Positions 15,857-22,041 of a DNA stretch of 22,041 nt are shown here, piece after piece. Every line of letters begins with the position of its first letter. The first letter of the stretch is position 1. The stretch comes from Methanothrix sp. (lineage in GTDB: Archaea > Halobacteriota > Methanosarcinia > Methanotrichales > Methanotrichaceae). Below the pieces are notes generated by a model, which had not been told where the DNA came from, ran no database searches, and saw only the letters and a program-made list of their open reading frames with translations. Location of the stretch: assembly GCA_012798025.1 (NCBI GenBank), contig JAAZNX010000203.1:1-22041 (forward strand), given 5' to 3'. The position numbers and the translations under genes are program-made.

Positions 15857-15952
15857 ATGAACGAGCTTGTGTTTCAGATCCTCGCACTGGCGCTCTCCGT
15901 GTTCCTGGGAGCGGCTACCATCTATAGCATACGCCTTTATCTGGAGATTTAA
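15857..15952 (+). CDS. 31-residue single-span membrane microprotein
   Basis: Small ORF encoding MNELVFQILALALSVFLGAA and then TIYSIRLYLEI, stop TAA. Residues 4-23 form one hydrophobic helix, with a short acidic N-terminus and a C-terminus containing Arg. AGGTG ends 6 bases before the ATG, and A/T-rich candidates for a TATA box lie at 15797-15805 and 15830-15838. It sits alone between the divergent-facing thi4 start and the end of the Fur-like gene, which it overlaps by 4 bases in a convergent layout. No family was recognised. A spurious ORF cannot be excluded, but the ribosome-binding site and the clean membrane helix favour a real gene. Confidence 0.5.
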   Translation: MNELVFQILALALSVFLGAATIYSIRLYLEI

Positions 15953-16395
15953 AGTATAACATCCCCTCTGCAGTTGGCACAAATGCCATACACATCGAAA
16001 CGCTGTTCTCTCGGAGCAAATTGCTCGGCAGCAGAGACCCTGGAAATTATAGCCTCTATCATGGGGTCCTCATGATCTTTTATACTACCACATCGCAGGC
16101 ATACCAAGTTGAGATGTAGGTTCAAATTGGAATCGAGCCTAGTTTGATCCCGCGGCAGATTCAATTCATGGACCAAGCCGATCTCCTTTAGAATCTGAAT
16201 GGTCTTATAAACCGTCGCGAGACTGACCGTGGGATATGCTTTCCTGACCTCGCAGTAGACTTTATGAACAGTTGGATGATTATGATTGCATAGCACAAAT
16301 CTACTTATCGCTATTCGTTGCGGAGTGGCCTTATACCCTTTTCCTCGAAAAGCTCTGATTATCGTCGTATCGATCTCTTGAATCAATTTGCTCAT
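15949..16395 (-). CDS. Fur/PerR-family metal-dependent repressor
   Basis: 148-residue winged-helix repressor, probably a peroxide or metal sensor controlling the divergent catalase. The DNA-binding part has GYKATPQRIAI and YPTVSLATVYKTIQILKEIGLV (54-75). Structural zinc cysteines are C99/C102 (CLRC) and C139/C142 (CANC). The regulatory metal site aligns with PerR: H40, D88 in RLD, H94 and D107. The second histidine of the usual H-x-H pair is Asn96 (NLHLNLVC). The ATG at 16395 lies about 27 bases from the TATA-like core, and a palindrome covers the likely transcription start, suggesting autorepression. The gene diverges from catalase by 57 bases. PerR-like is favoured over Fur because of the context. 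Confidence 0.88.
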   Translation of the reverse strand: MSKLIQEIDTTIIRAFRGKGYKATPQRIAISRFVLCNHNHPTVHKVYCEVRKAYPTVSLATVYKTIQILKEIGLVHELNLPRDQTRLDSNLNLHLNLVCLRCGSIKDHEDPMIEAIISRVSAAEQFAPREQRFDVYGICANCRGDVIL

Positions 16396-16400
16396 AAGTA

Positions 16401-16416
16401 ATTATTATGTAATAAT
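16401..16416. promoter_or_regulatory. PerR/Fur-box-like palindrome
   Basis: ATTATTA-TG-TAATAAT is a perfect 7-2-7 palindrome close in form to bacterial Per boxes (TTATAAT-N-ATTATAA). It starts 6 bases from the repressor ATG, between it and the shared TATA-like core, and so would cover the repressor's transcription start and lie just upstream of the catalase TATA box. Likely operator for the Fur/PerR-like protein. Confidence 0.65.
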
Positions 16417-16420
16417 CGTT

Positions 16421-16430
16421 CTTAAATAAA
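16421..16430. promoter_or_regulatory. Shared TATA-like core of the repressor/catalase divergent promoter
   Basis: CTTAAATAAA on the plus strand lies about 27 bases before the catalase ATG at 16453. Read on the minus strand, TTTATTTAAG lies about 27-30 bases before the repressor ATG at 16395. Neither gene has a clear ribosome-binding site, so both may be leaderless from the same A/T core. Confidence 0.5.
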
Positions 16431-16452
16431 TCTTTGTGTCATATTCAATGAC

Positions 16453-17901
16453 ATGACAACTAAACACTTAACGACCAATCAAGGCGTTCCCGTCTCGGAC
16501 AATCAAAACTCATTGACGATTGGCGAGCGCGGGCCTGTCCTGCTGCAAGATGTGCATCTCATCGAGAAGCTTGCTCATTTCAACAGAGAAAGAATCCCGG
16601 AGCGTGTGGTACATGCCAGGGGTGCAGGTGCGCATGGCTACTTCCAGGTCTATAAAAGCATGGCCAAATACACAAAGGCGGAATTCCTTCAAGATCCTGA
16701 GAAGCGCACTCCGGTATTCGTTCGGTTCTCAACTGTTGTAGGGTCCAAAGGGACTGCAGAGACCGTACGTGACCCGAGGGGATTTGCAGTAAAGTTCTAC
16801 ACACAGGAAGGTAACTATGATCTTGTGGGGAATAACCTGCCGGTCTTTTTCATAAGGGATGGGATAAAGTTCCCGGACATGGTCCACGCATTCAAGCCTG
16901 CTCCTGATACCAATATACCTGCAAGTTCATCGGCAAACAGCCGTTTCTGGGATTTTATTTCGCTGACTCCTGAGTCCACCCACATGATAACCTGGCTATT
17001 TTCCGACCGCGGAACCGTCAAAAGTTACCGTACCATGGAGGGATTTGGTGTTAACACATACAAATGGGTGAATTCCGAGGGCAAGGCAGTCTACGTCAAG
17101 TATCACTGGAAACCCATGGCAGGCATCGAGAGCATCGATCGCTTCGAGGCCACGCGTCTGGCTGGGGAGGATCCAGATATTGCCACTCGCGACCTATACG
17201 AGACCATAGCATCGGGCAAGACAGTGGAATATGAGTTGAATGTTCAAATAATGGAGATATCCGACGAGCAGAAGCTGAGCTTCGATCCACTGGATGTGAC
17301 CAAGACGTGGCCCGAGGAACTCTATCCACTGATGCCGATTGGCAAGATGGTATTGAATAAAAACCCAGAGAATTTCTTTGCAGAAGTCGAACAAGCAGCG
17401 TTCTGTCCTGCCTCAATAGTTCCTGGAATTGAGCTTTCAGCTGATAAGCTCTTGCAGGCGAGGGCATTTGCCTATGCTGACACCCAAAGATACAGACTGG
17501 GCGCGAACTACCTGCAGTTGCCGATCAACCGTCCACTAGTGCCTGTCAACAACAATCAGCGTGACGGCGCCATGCAGTATGCACCTTACGGTGGAGGAAC
17601 TGTGAACTATGAGCCAAATACCCTTGCAAATGGAGAGCCCAAAGAGGCACCGAAAACAGCTGAGGAGGTATATCATCTTGAAGGAGATGTCATGCGCAGA
17701 AAGATCAGCCGGACCGGAGACTTCGAGCAAGCAGGCCAGCGATACCGATCTTTGGGCAAGATCGACCAGGATCATCTGGTGGACAATATCGTTGATTCTC
17801 TCGGAAAGGCGAATTTGCCTATTCAAAGACGCATGGTTGAGAATTTATCCAAGGCCGACCACGAACTGGGAATGCGTGTTGCAAAAGGGCTGAAGCTTTG
17901 A
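16453..17901 (+). CDS. Monofunctional haem catalase
   Basis: 482-residue small-subunit catalase that converts hydrogen peroxide to water and oxygen. The distal histidine is H54 in RVVHARGAGAHG, the distal Asn is in the DLVGNNLPVFFIRD motif (N127/N128), and the haem-ligating tyrosine is Y341 in RAFAYADTQRYRLG. The chain ends shortly after the helical domain with no C-terminal flavodoxin-like domain, as in small-subunit catalases. There is no signal peptide, so it acts in the cytoplasm. It diverges from a Fur/PerR-like gene across a shared operator, and a rubrerythrin starts 27 bases after its stop. Expression is likely induced by peroxide. Catalases of this kind in anaerobic archaea are usually seen as acquired from bacteria; nothing in the sequence proves this here. 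Confidence 0.96.
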   Translation: MTTKHLTTNQGVPVSDNQNSLTIGERGPVLLQDVHLIEKLAHFNRERIPERVVHARGAGAHGYFQVYKSMAKYTKAEFLQDPEKRTPVFVRFSTVVGSKGTAETVRDPRGFAVKFYTQEGNYDLVGNNLPVFFIRDGIKFPDMVHAFKPAPDTNIPASSSANSRFWDFISLTPESTHMITWLFSDRGTVKSYRTMEGFGVNTYKWVNSEGKAVYVKYHWKPMAGIESIDRFEATRLAGEDPDIATRDLYETIASGKTVEYELNVQIMEISDEQKLSFDPLDVTKTWPEELYPLMPIGKMVLNKNPENFFAEVEQAAFCPASIVPGIELSADKLLQARAFAYADTQRYRLGANYLQLPINRPLVPVNNNQRDGAMQYAPYGGGTVNYEPNTLANGEPKEAPKTAEEVYHLEGDVMRRKISRTGDFEQAGQRYRSLGKIDQDHLVDNIVDSLGKANLPIQRRMVENLSKADHELGMRVAKGLKL

Positions 17902-17928
17902 TTTTAATTATCGAATGGAGACCATAAA

Positions 17929-18504
17929 ATGTCGAAACTAAGGGGTACAAGGACAGAGAAGAACGTGCTTTTATCCTTTGCCGGGGAATCCCAGGCGAGG
18001 AATAGATACACATATTTTGCCTCGCAGGCAAAGAAGGAGGGCTACGAGCAGATCGCTGCAATCTTCCAGGATACTGCAGATAATGAAAAGGAGCATGCGA
18101 AGGTCTTTTTCAAGCTCCTAGAAGGCGGTGAGCTTGAGATCACAGGTGGGTTTCCTGCAGGAGTAATCGGAGATACTAAGGCCAATCTGAAGGCTGCTGC
18201 AGACGGTGAGAGATTCGAGAATACACAGATGTATCCAGGCTTTGCAGTGATTGCAGAGGCAGAAGGCTTTCCAGAGATCGCAGATACCTTCAATCGGATA
18301 TCGACAGTTGAAAAAGGACATGAGAACCGATATCGTGCTCTTTTAAAGAATATGGAGGATGGAACTGTCTTCAAGAGAAGCGAGAAAGTCGTCTGGAGAT
18401 GTCGAAACTGCGGATACCTGCACGAGGGCAATGAAGCACCCGAAGAATGCCCAGCATGTAAACATGAGCGGGCATATTACGAGATTTTCAATGAAAACTA
18501 TTGA
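17929..18504 (+). CDS. rbr: Rubrerythrin
   Basis: 191-residue non-haem di-iron peroxidase that reduces hydrogen peroxide with electrons from rubredoxin or NAD(P)H-linked donors in anaerobes. The four-helix domain has the iron ligands E20 ([10 protein letters not shown]), E53 and H56 (NEKEH), E94/E97 in GERFE, and E128 with H131 (EKGHE). The C-terminal rubredoxin-like iron site has C158, C161, C174 and C177 (CRNCGY and CPACKH). The ATG at 17929 has TGGAG about 9 bases upstream. It follows catalase by 27 bases on the same strand, most likely in one peroxide-induced transcript. Length and layout are standard for the family. Confidence 0.96.
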   Translation: MSKLRGTRTEKNVLLSFAGESQARNRYTYFASQAKKEGYEQIAAIFQDTADNEKEHAKVFFKLLEGGELEITGGFPAGVIGDTKANLKAAADGERFENTQMYPGFAVIAEAEGFPEIADTFNRISTVEKGHENRYRALLKNMEDGTVFKRSEKVVWRCRNCGYLHEGNEAPEECPACKHERAYYEIFNENY

Positions 18505-18522
18505 GCACAGAGCTGCAAGTGC

Positions 18523-18546
18523 GGGTGTGAATACCCCAACCTTTTT
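18523..18546 (+). terminator. Weak hairpin and T-run after rubrerythrin
   Basis: GGGT, a 6-base loop and ACCC (18523-18536) are followed by CTTTTT (18541-18546), in the gap between rubrerythrin and the convergent surE. A short stem; the T-run alone may suffice in archaea. Confidence 0.35.
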
Positions 18547-18577
18547 CCATTCCAACTGTCTGGACGGGACAAGAGGA

Positions 18578-19366
18578 TCAAAATAGACATTCAATATCCA
18601 ACAGGTTAATCCTTGCCGTGGCATCCAAAGTCAGCGGCGTAATTGAGATCTTTTTTTCCTGGTAGATTGTCTGAACATCGGTACCTTTTGCGTCGCAGCA
18701 GATAAGCTCGCCGTCGATCCAGTAGTAAGGCCTGCCCCGCGGATCGAAGCGTTCCTGAACCGATGTCTTAAAGATCTTGCGGGCCAGCCTGGTGACCACT
18801 ATCTCAGTGTCATCCGTGGCTGTAACTGGCACATTGAGATTTAGAACATCCACGCCTTTCGGCAGTCCGTGCTCCAGCACCTTGGAGGCAACGCGGCGGA
18901 GAACTTTTACTGCCACATCGAAGCTGTGCTTCTCGTCGAAATGCATGTCGAACTTATCGCCCTGATCAACTGCCTGGATGGATGCAGCAATCGACGGAAT
19001 GCCGTAGCTCGCGGCCTCAAGAGCAGCTCCGATAGTTCCGCTCGTAGTGACGGTATCGGTACTGATGTTCTCGCCCACGTTTATTCCTGATACAACGAGA
19101 TCTGGAAGCTTGCCCTTCATTATTGCGAAGATGCCGATGATCACGGAGTCGACAGGCGTCCCAGTTACCGCGTATGCGCAAAATCCGTTCAAGTTCATCT
19201 GCGCATATCGCAGAGGCTCAAAGACGGATACCGATCTTCCCACTCCGCTCTTCTGGCCTGAGGGCGCTGCTACAACCACCTCGCCCAGGCCATGCACACT
19301 TCTCGCTGCTGCCTGAAGGCCTGCTGCATAAACTCCATCGTCATTTGTGACCAGTATGCGATGCAT
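18578..19366 (-). CDS. surE: SurE survival protein, 5'/3'-nucleotidase
   Basis: 262-residue metal-dependent phosphatase of the SurE family, acting on nucleoside 5'- or 3'-monophosphates. The N-terminus HRILVTNDDGVYAAG carries the metal ligands D9 and D10; S40 in SGVGRSVSV and the Asn of VSGINVGEN complete the site. The frame extends upstream to 19426, but the family always begins at the ILVTNDDG strand, so the ATG at 19366 is chosen, with GGGGT about 6 bases before it. The upstream leader contains overlapping palindromes (19389-19422). It is convergent with rubrerythrin and separate from the radical SAM gene. Functional identity is confident; the physiological substrate is not known from sequence. 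Confidence 0.93.
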   Translation of the reverse strand: MHRILVTNDDGVYAAGLQAAARSVHGLGEVVVAAPSGQKSGVGRSVSVFEPLRYAQMNLNGFCAYAVTGTPVDSVIIGIFAIMKGKLPDLVVSGINVGENISTDTVTTSGTIGAALEAASYGIPSIAASIQAVDQGDKFDMHFDEKHSFDVAVKVLRRVASKVLEHGLPKGVDVLNLNVPVTATDDTEIVVTRLARKIFKTSVQERFDPRGRPYYWIDGELICCDAKGTDVQTIYQEKKISITPLTLDATARINLLDIECLF

Positions 19367-19388
19367 TGCAAACCCCTGTTTAGACTGA

Positions 19389-19422
19389 GGCAGTGGACTG
19401 CCCTGCGGGCAAGGCCTCCACT
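19389..19422 (-). promoter_or_regulatory. Overlapping palindromes in the surE leader
   Basis: Two perfect palindromes share the same TGCC bases: GGCAGT-GG-ACTGCC (19389-19402) and TGCCC-TGC-GGGCA (19399-19411). The second is also enclosed by AGTGGA (19392-19397) and TCCACT (19417-19422). They lie 23-56 bases before the surE ATG. As RNA the two folds exclude each other; as DNA the first resembles an operator. Confidence 0.35.
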
Positions 19423-19529
19423 TCATCGCTAACTTCTCGGCTCTTGATAACTGCTCTGGATGTTCTTAACCTTTATGGCGACATTCTGTGCAAACCTGGG
19501 AGCTCGTCAGGGCCATCGGCCTGTCATCT

Positions 19530-20435
19530 TCACATCGCTCTGCAGACCACCGCATGAAAAAAAAGCTTGCCGTCGTGCAGTCTTCTTGAGATCAGGCCGT
19601 CGTGTTCCATGATTTTGCAGTATTTTATGGCATCGCTGCTCGACAATTTCAGGGCTGCGGAGATCTCCTCAAGAGTGCATGCCCTTTGAGATAGAAGCTC
19701 CATCAACAGATCTCTCGTCTTTGCAGGAACGCTCCAATCCCAATCAGGAATCAGCTCGGCTCCCGGGAAGATCTCCAGCATTCTTTGCATCTCCTCCTGG
19801 TCAAGGGGATCGACAGGCTCTGCAGGAGGCCGGACAACAGTATTGAGCTGAATACGATCTGGATTGGTGGATGCAGCTGCTTTTGCGATCATCTCTGCGT
19901 CGTGGTCGTTTACATCCTTCACCAGCATGACCTCCAGCCAGATCTCGCCAGAGAACTCCTTCCTGAAATCCCTCAGGCCCTGAATTATCTCCTCGATTAC
20001 CAGGCCTGATGCAGGTCTGTTGATGGCACGAAATGCTTTTGCGCTTGCAGCGTCAAGCGAGGGCAAAACCACATCAGCTGCTGCGACTTCTCTCCTGACC
20101 TTTGGGCTGGTGAGGAGCGTGCTGTTCGTGATCACAGCCACCGGCGAGCCGACGATCTCTCGGGCTTTGCGCACGATCTCTCCCAGATCCAAACTCAGCG
20201 TAGGCTCGCCAGATCCTGCGAAGGTGAGATGGTCAAAGGGCTCGTCCCGTCTCGCAAAGATCTCTGCTAAGACCTTATCAGGTGGCACGAAACGGCCCCG
20301 GCACGAAGTAAGGCAGGCAGTCCTGCCCAGCTCGCAGTAAATGCAGTCCAGGTTACATGTCTTGTATTTGAGCAGGTCCACGCCCATCGAGAGGCCCAGG
20401 CGGCGCGAGAGCACAGGTCCAAAGAGATATCCCAT
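19530..20435 (-). CDS. Radical SAM protein (COG0731 type) with C-terminal winged helix
   Basis: 301-residue radical SAM enzyme. The 4Fe-4S cluster motif is CNLDCIYC (C27, C31, C34), preceded by the GPVLSRRLGLSMGVDLL signature of the COG0731 group, which includes proteins annotated as wyosine tRNA-synthesis-like. The GSGEPTLS segment (about 75-82) is the SAM-binding GGE-like motif. From about residue 245 a winged-helix segment follows (QRACTLEEISAALKLSSSDAIKYCKIMEHDGLISRR). That could bind nucleic acid or a partner. True archaeal Taw1 is longer, so tRNA modification is only one possibility. The gene diverges from the HEAT protein gene by 105 bases; a minus-strand A/T stretch at about 20465-20475 may be its promoter. 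Substrate unknown. Confidence 0.88.
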   Translation of the reverse strand: MGYLFGPVLSRRLGLSMGVDLLKYKTCNLDCIYCELGRTACLTSCRGRFVPPDKVLAEIFARRDEPFDHLTFAGSGEPTLSLDLGEIVRKAREIVGSPVAVITNSTLLTSPKVRREVAAADVVLPSLDAASAKAFRAINRPASGLVIEEIIQGLRDFRKEFSGEIWLEVMLVKDVNDHDAEMIAKAAASTNPDRIQLNTVVRPPAEPVDPLDQEEMQRMLEIFPGAELIPDWDWSVPAKTRDLLMELLSQRACTLEEISAALKLSSSDAIKYCKIMEHDGLISRRLHDGKLFFHAVVCRAM

Positions 20436-20510
20436 TTTTCCGTCCCATCCTGCTTTAGCCAGCGATGATATTTGATCCTTTTTTCCCTGCCTTAAAATCC
20501 GCTCAGCAAA

Positions 20511-20519
20511 GCTTAAAAG
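20511..20519 (+). promoter_or_regulatory. TATA box of the HEAT-repeat gene
   Basis: GCTTAAAAG lies about 25 bases before the ATG at 20541 and no ribosome-binding site precedes that ATG, in keeping with a leaderless transcript. A similar CTTAAAATC occurs 20 bases further upstream. Confidence 0.5.
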
Positions 20520-20540
20520 ACAGCGAGCTGATGAATCAGC

Positions 20541-21485
20541 ATGGATAAGGCCCTCGAACTGATCAAATTGCTCGGCCAGAGCGATGACTACTTCGAACGC
20601 CAGAAGGCTGCATGGGCGCTGGTAAACCTTGGAGAGTCTGCCATTGATGTCGTGGCAAAAGCCCTTGAAGGAGGCGAGTTCTCAGACCTCAGATACAAAT
20701 CCGCCTGGATCCTGGGGAAGATCGGCAACCCGCGGTCTATAGAGCCCCTGACCAGGGCCATGCTCAACGACCCTGACCACGTGGTTCGCGAATGGTGCGC
20801 AGCAGCGTTGGAAGCCTTGGGCAGCCCAAAGGCGGCTCCGGCATTGGCCTTGGCCATGAAACGAGACAGCTCAAAAGACGTACGCCTCAGGGCAGCAATG
20901 GCGCTGCGGGGCCTTAAGGCCGCAAAAGAACTGCGAGAACTATTGAGATATGCCGAACCTGAGATACGCGGCCTGGCTATCACGGGGCTCGCAAAGATCG
21001 GGCACCGCGAATCGCTGGATGAGGTTGGCAGCCTGTTGCAAGATGAGGATGTCGAGGTAAGACGCCGGGCTGCAGGATACATGGGGGAATTTGCATGCGA
21101 TGAGGCCCTGCGATATCTGACATGCGCGTTGCAGGACTCTGAGCCTGCAGTGCGAGCAGAGGCCCTGAAATCCCTTGGTGAGATCAAAGGCGAGAGGGCC
21201 TGCGATCTGGCGCTTGAAGCCTTGAAGGATGAAGATTGGCAAGTTCGCTACACTGCAGTCACAACGCTCGGCGAGATAGGCCACAACAAGGCTTTGGAGG
21301 CGCTCGTAGAGGTGATGTTCGGGACAGATGACGAGGAGATCCGAGCCTGGGCAGCCTGGAGCCTGGGCGAGATCAAAGACCCCCGGGCCGTGGAGCACCT
21401 GAAGAAGGCCTACAGGACCTGCCCGATGGAAGTGATGAAGAAAGCCAGGGATTCTCTGGTGGAGGTATTCAAGGTCGAATTGTAG
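20541..21485 (+). CDS. HEAT-repeat (PBS-lyase type) protein
   Basis: 314-residue protein built almost wholly of about ten 31-residue HEAT/PBS-lyase helical repeats. Each has the pattern of an R-x-x-A-x-x-x-L-G helix followed by a short A/L-rich helix; clear units are RYKSAWILGKIGNPRSIEPL, VRAEALKSLGEIKGERACDL and VRYTAVTTLGEIGHNKALEA. Such superhelices act as protein-interaction scaffolds; some relatives work in phycobilin or thiol-linked chemistry, but no catalytic domain is present here. There is no signal peptide or membrane segment. It diverges from the radical SAM gene, a neighbour it may or may not serve. Partner unknown. Confidence 0.85.
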   Translation: MDKALELIKLLGQSDDYFERQKAAWALVNLGESAIDVVAKALEGGEFSDLRYKSAWILGKIGNPRSIEPLTRAMLNDPDHVVREWCAAALEALGSPKAAPALALAMKRDSSKDVRLRAAMALRGLKAAKELRELLRYAEPEIRGLAITGLAKIGHRESLDEVGSLLQDEDVEVRRRAAGYMGEFACDEALRYLTCALQDSEPAVRAEALKSLGEIKGERACDLALEALKDEDWQVRYTAVTTLGEIGHNKALEALVEVMFGTDDEEIRAWAAWSLGEIKDPRAVEHLKKAYRTCPMEVMKKARDSLVEVFKVEL

Positions 21486-21529
21486 CTCAAGTTTGGCTGC
21501 GAGACTGCAAATTTCAAGAGAATCTGGCA

Positions 21530-21751
21530 TTTAACTAGGAGAGTCGCTATGGTTATGCCAAAATTGAGATCCTTATCGATCTCAGAGAACTCTCCGCCAG
21601 CCAACACCATCCTGGACGCGTCATCTAAGGTCAGGCATACCTTGAGATCAGACCAATTCGATTCACGCCAATCGATGTGTCCTGCCCACAGGCTGTGATC
21701 CCTTTCGTAAACGAACCCACTTGCTCGGGTTCTTTTTCTTCGGATCATCAT
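21530..21751 (-). pseudogene. Remnant of an rve-type (IS481-like) transposase
   Basis: A ~74-residue piece on the minus strand resembles the start of a DDE integrase core: VYERDHSLWAGHIDW then LKVCLTLDDASRMVLAGGEF. Intact relatives read like YERKHSNSLWHTDW and LDDASRFI, so two catalytic aspartates (HIDW and LDDAS) are recognisable. The third acidic residue and the C-terminal half are missing. The frame runs on over the end of the HEAT gene, where the sequence no longer resembles a transposase. Upstream it meets stop codons within 30 bases, so the N-terminal DNA-binding part is lost too. An inactive fragment. Confidence 0.6.
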
Positions 21752-21813
21752 GCAAGACCCAAATTGTGTACCAGGCTAACCTCAACTATCTAAGCTGATC
21801 CAGCATCGTCTAA

Positions 21814-22041
21814 GAAACCGCGAGGCGAGATTCTAAGACTCGCCGCAGCAGAGATGGTACCTGGACTAAAAAAGGAAAAGAATCCTATTTTGGCGTAAAG
21901 GCGAAGGGTATTGATCTTACCACGAAGCGCAGAACTGTAGATAAACCTCTTAGTGAATTCGATAAAGAGCGCAATCGGTTGATCTGCGTCTTACGATCGC
22001 CTGGCGAAAGACCCCATGCTGTGATAAAAAGTGTCTTTGGG
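21814..22041 (+). pseudogene. Internally deleted IS5-type transposase, cut by window end
   Basis: A stop-free stretch from 21814 to the window end encodes 76 residues. RRSRDGTWTKKGKESYFG (about residues 10-27) matches the middle of IS5-family transposases. LRSPGERPHAVIKSVFG (the last 17) matches their C-terminus, where intact copies read RSPGERPFAVIK. About 100 or more residues that should lie between are absent. The join falls at YFGVKAKG, which resembles both the YFGYK before the gap and the YFGxKPKG after it. A TAA at 21811 closes the frame upstream, and the N-terminus is missing. It continues beyond the window. Confidence 0.65.

Noticed and set aside
16448..16455. Earlier ATG (16448) for catalase
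   Set aside because: That frame reads Met-Thr-stop; the ATG at 16453 is the only usable start.
20588..21187. 199-residue minus-strand frame
   Set aside because: Antisense to the HEAT repeats; its periodic Ser/Arg/Ala content mirrors those repeats.
1..22041. CRISPR array
   Set aside because: No tandem 25-40-base direct repeats with regular spacing were seen, despite the cas genes; the array must be outside the window.
1..22041. tRNA or rRNA genes
   Set aside because: No cloverleaf with a T-loop GTTCGA-like core or rRNA-like conserved stretch was recognised.

Overview
The window looks like the chromosome of an archaeon. Several genes have A/T-rich TATA-like boxes about 25-30 bases before an ATG with no ribosome-binding site (hicB-like gene, catalase, HEAT protein), which is the leaderless-promoter pattern. 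The gene content also fits: a Thi4 of the sulfide-dependent type, a UPF0146 protein, a COG0731 radical SAM enzyme, and a type I-B CRISPR-Cas locus of Csh1/Csh2 type. The mix resembles methanogenic Euryarchaeota such as Methanosarcinales/Methanotrichales. That assignment is an inference, because no methanogenesis gene lies in the window.

Positions 1-9066 hold a complete type I-B CRISPR-Cas locus, all on the minus strand. The reading order is cas1, cas2, cas4, cas8b, cas7, cas5, cas3, then a solo hicB-like gene, then cas6. Genes from cas1 to cas3 are nearly touching or overlapping. After cas3 comes a 125-base gap with a terminator-like hairpin followed by a TATA box, so hicB-cas6 looks like a separate unit. 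T-runs follow cas6. No CRISPR array is visible. Directly upstream of cas1 (22 bases) is an AT-rich gene for a TPR protein with two membrane segments. Before that lie a structured 85-base intergenic element and a transglutaminase-like cysteine-peptidase-fold protein.

Positions 11745-16395: a P2-type cation ATPase on the plus strand is intact from its N-terminal domain to its end except for one in-frame TAG at codon 59, followed 8 bases later by a strong stem-loop. It converges on a thi4-UPF0146 pair on the minus strand. A 31-residue single-membrane-span ORF lies between thi4 and a Fur/PerR-family repressor.

Positions 16396-18504 form a peroxide-defence cassette. The Fur/PerR-like gene and a haem catalase diverge from a 57-base region that contains a shared TATA-like core and a perfect 7-2-7 palindrome, and a rubrerythrin follows the catalase. 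Positions 18578-21485 hold surE (minus), a radical SAM enzyme with a C-terminal winged helix (minus) and a HEAT-repeat protein (plus).

The last 550 bases (21486-22041) hold no intact gene. They contain remnants of two unrelated transposases: an rve/IS481-like piece on the minus strand and an internally deleted IS5-type piece on the plus strand that runs off the window.
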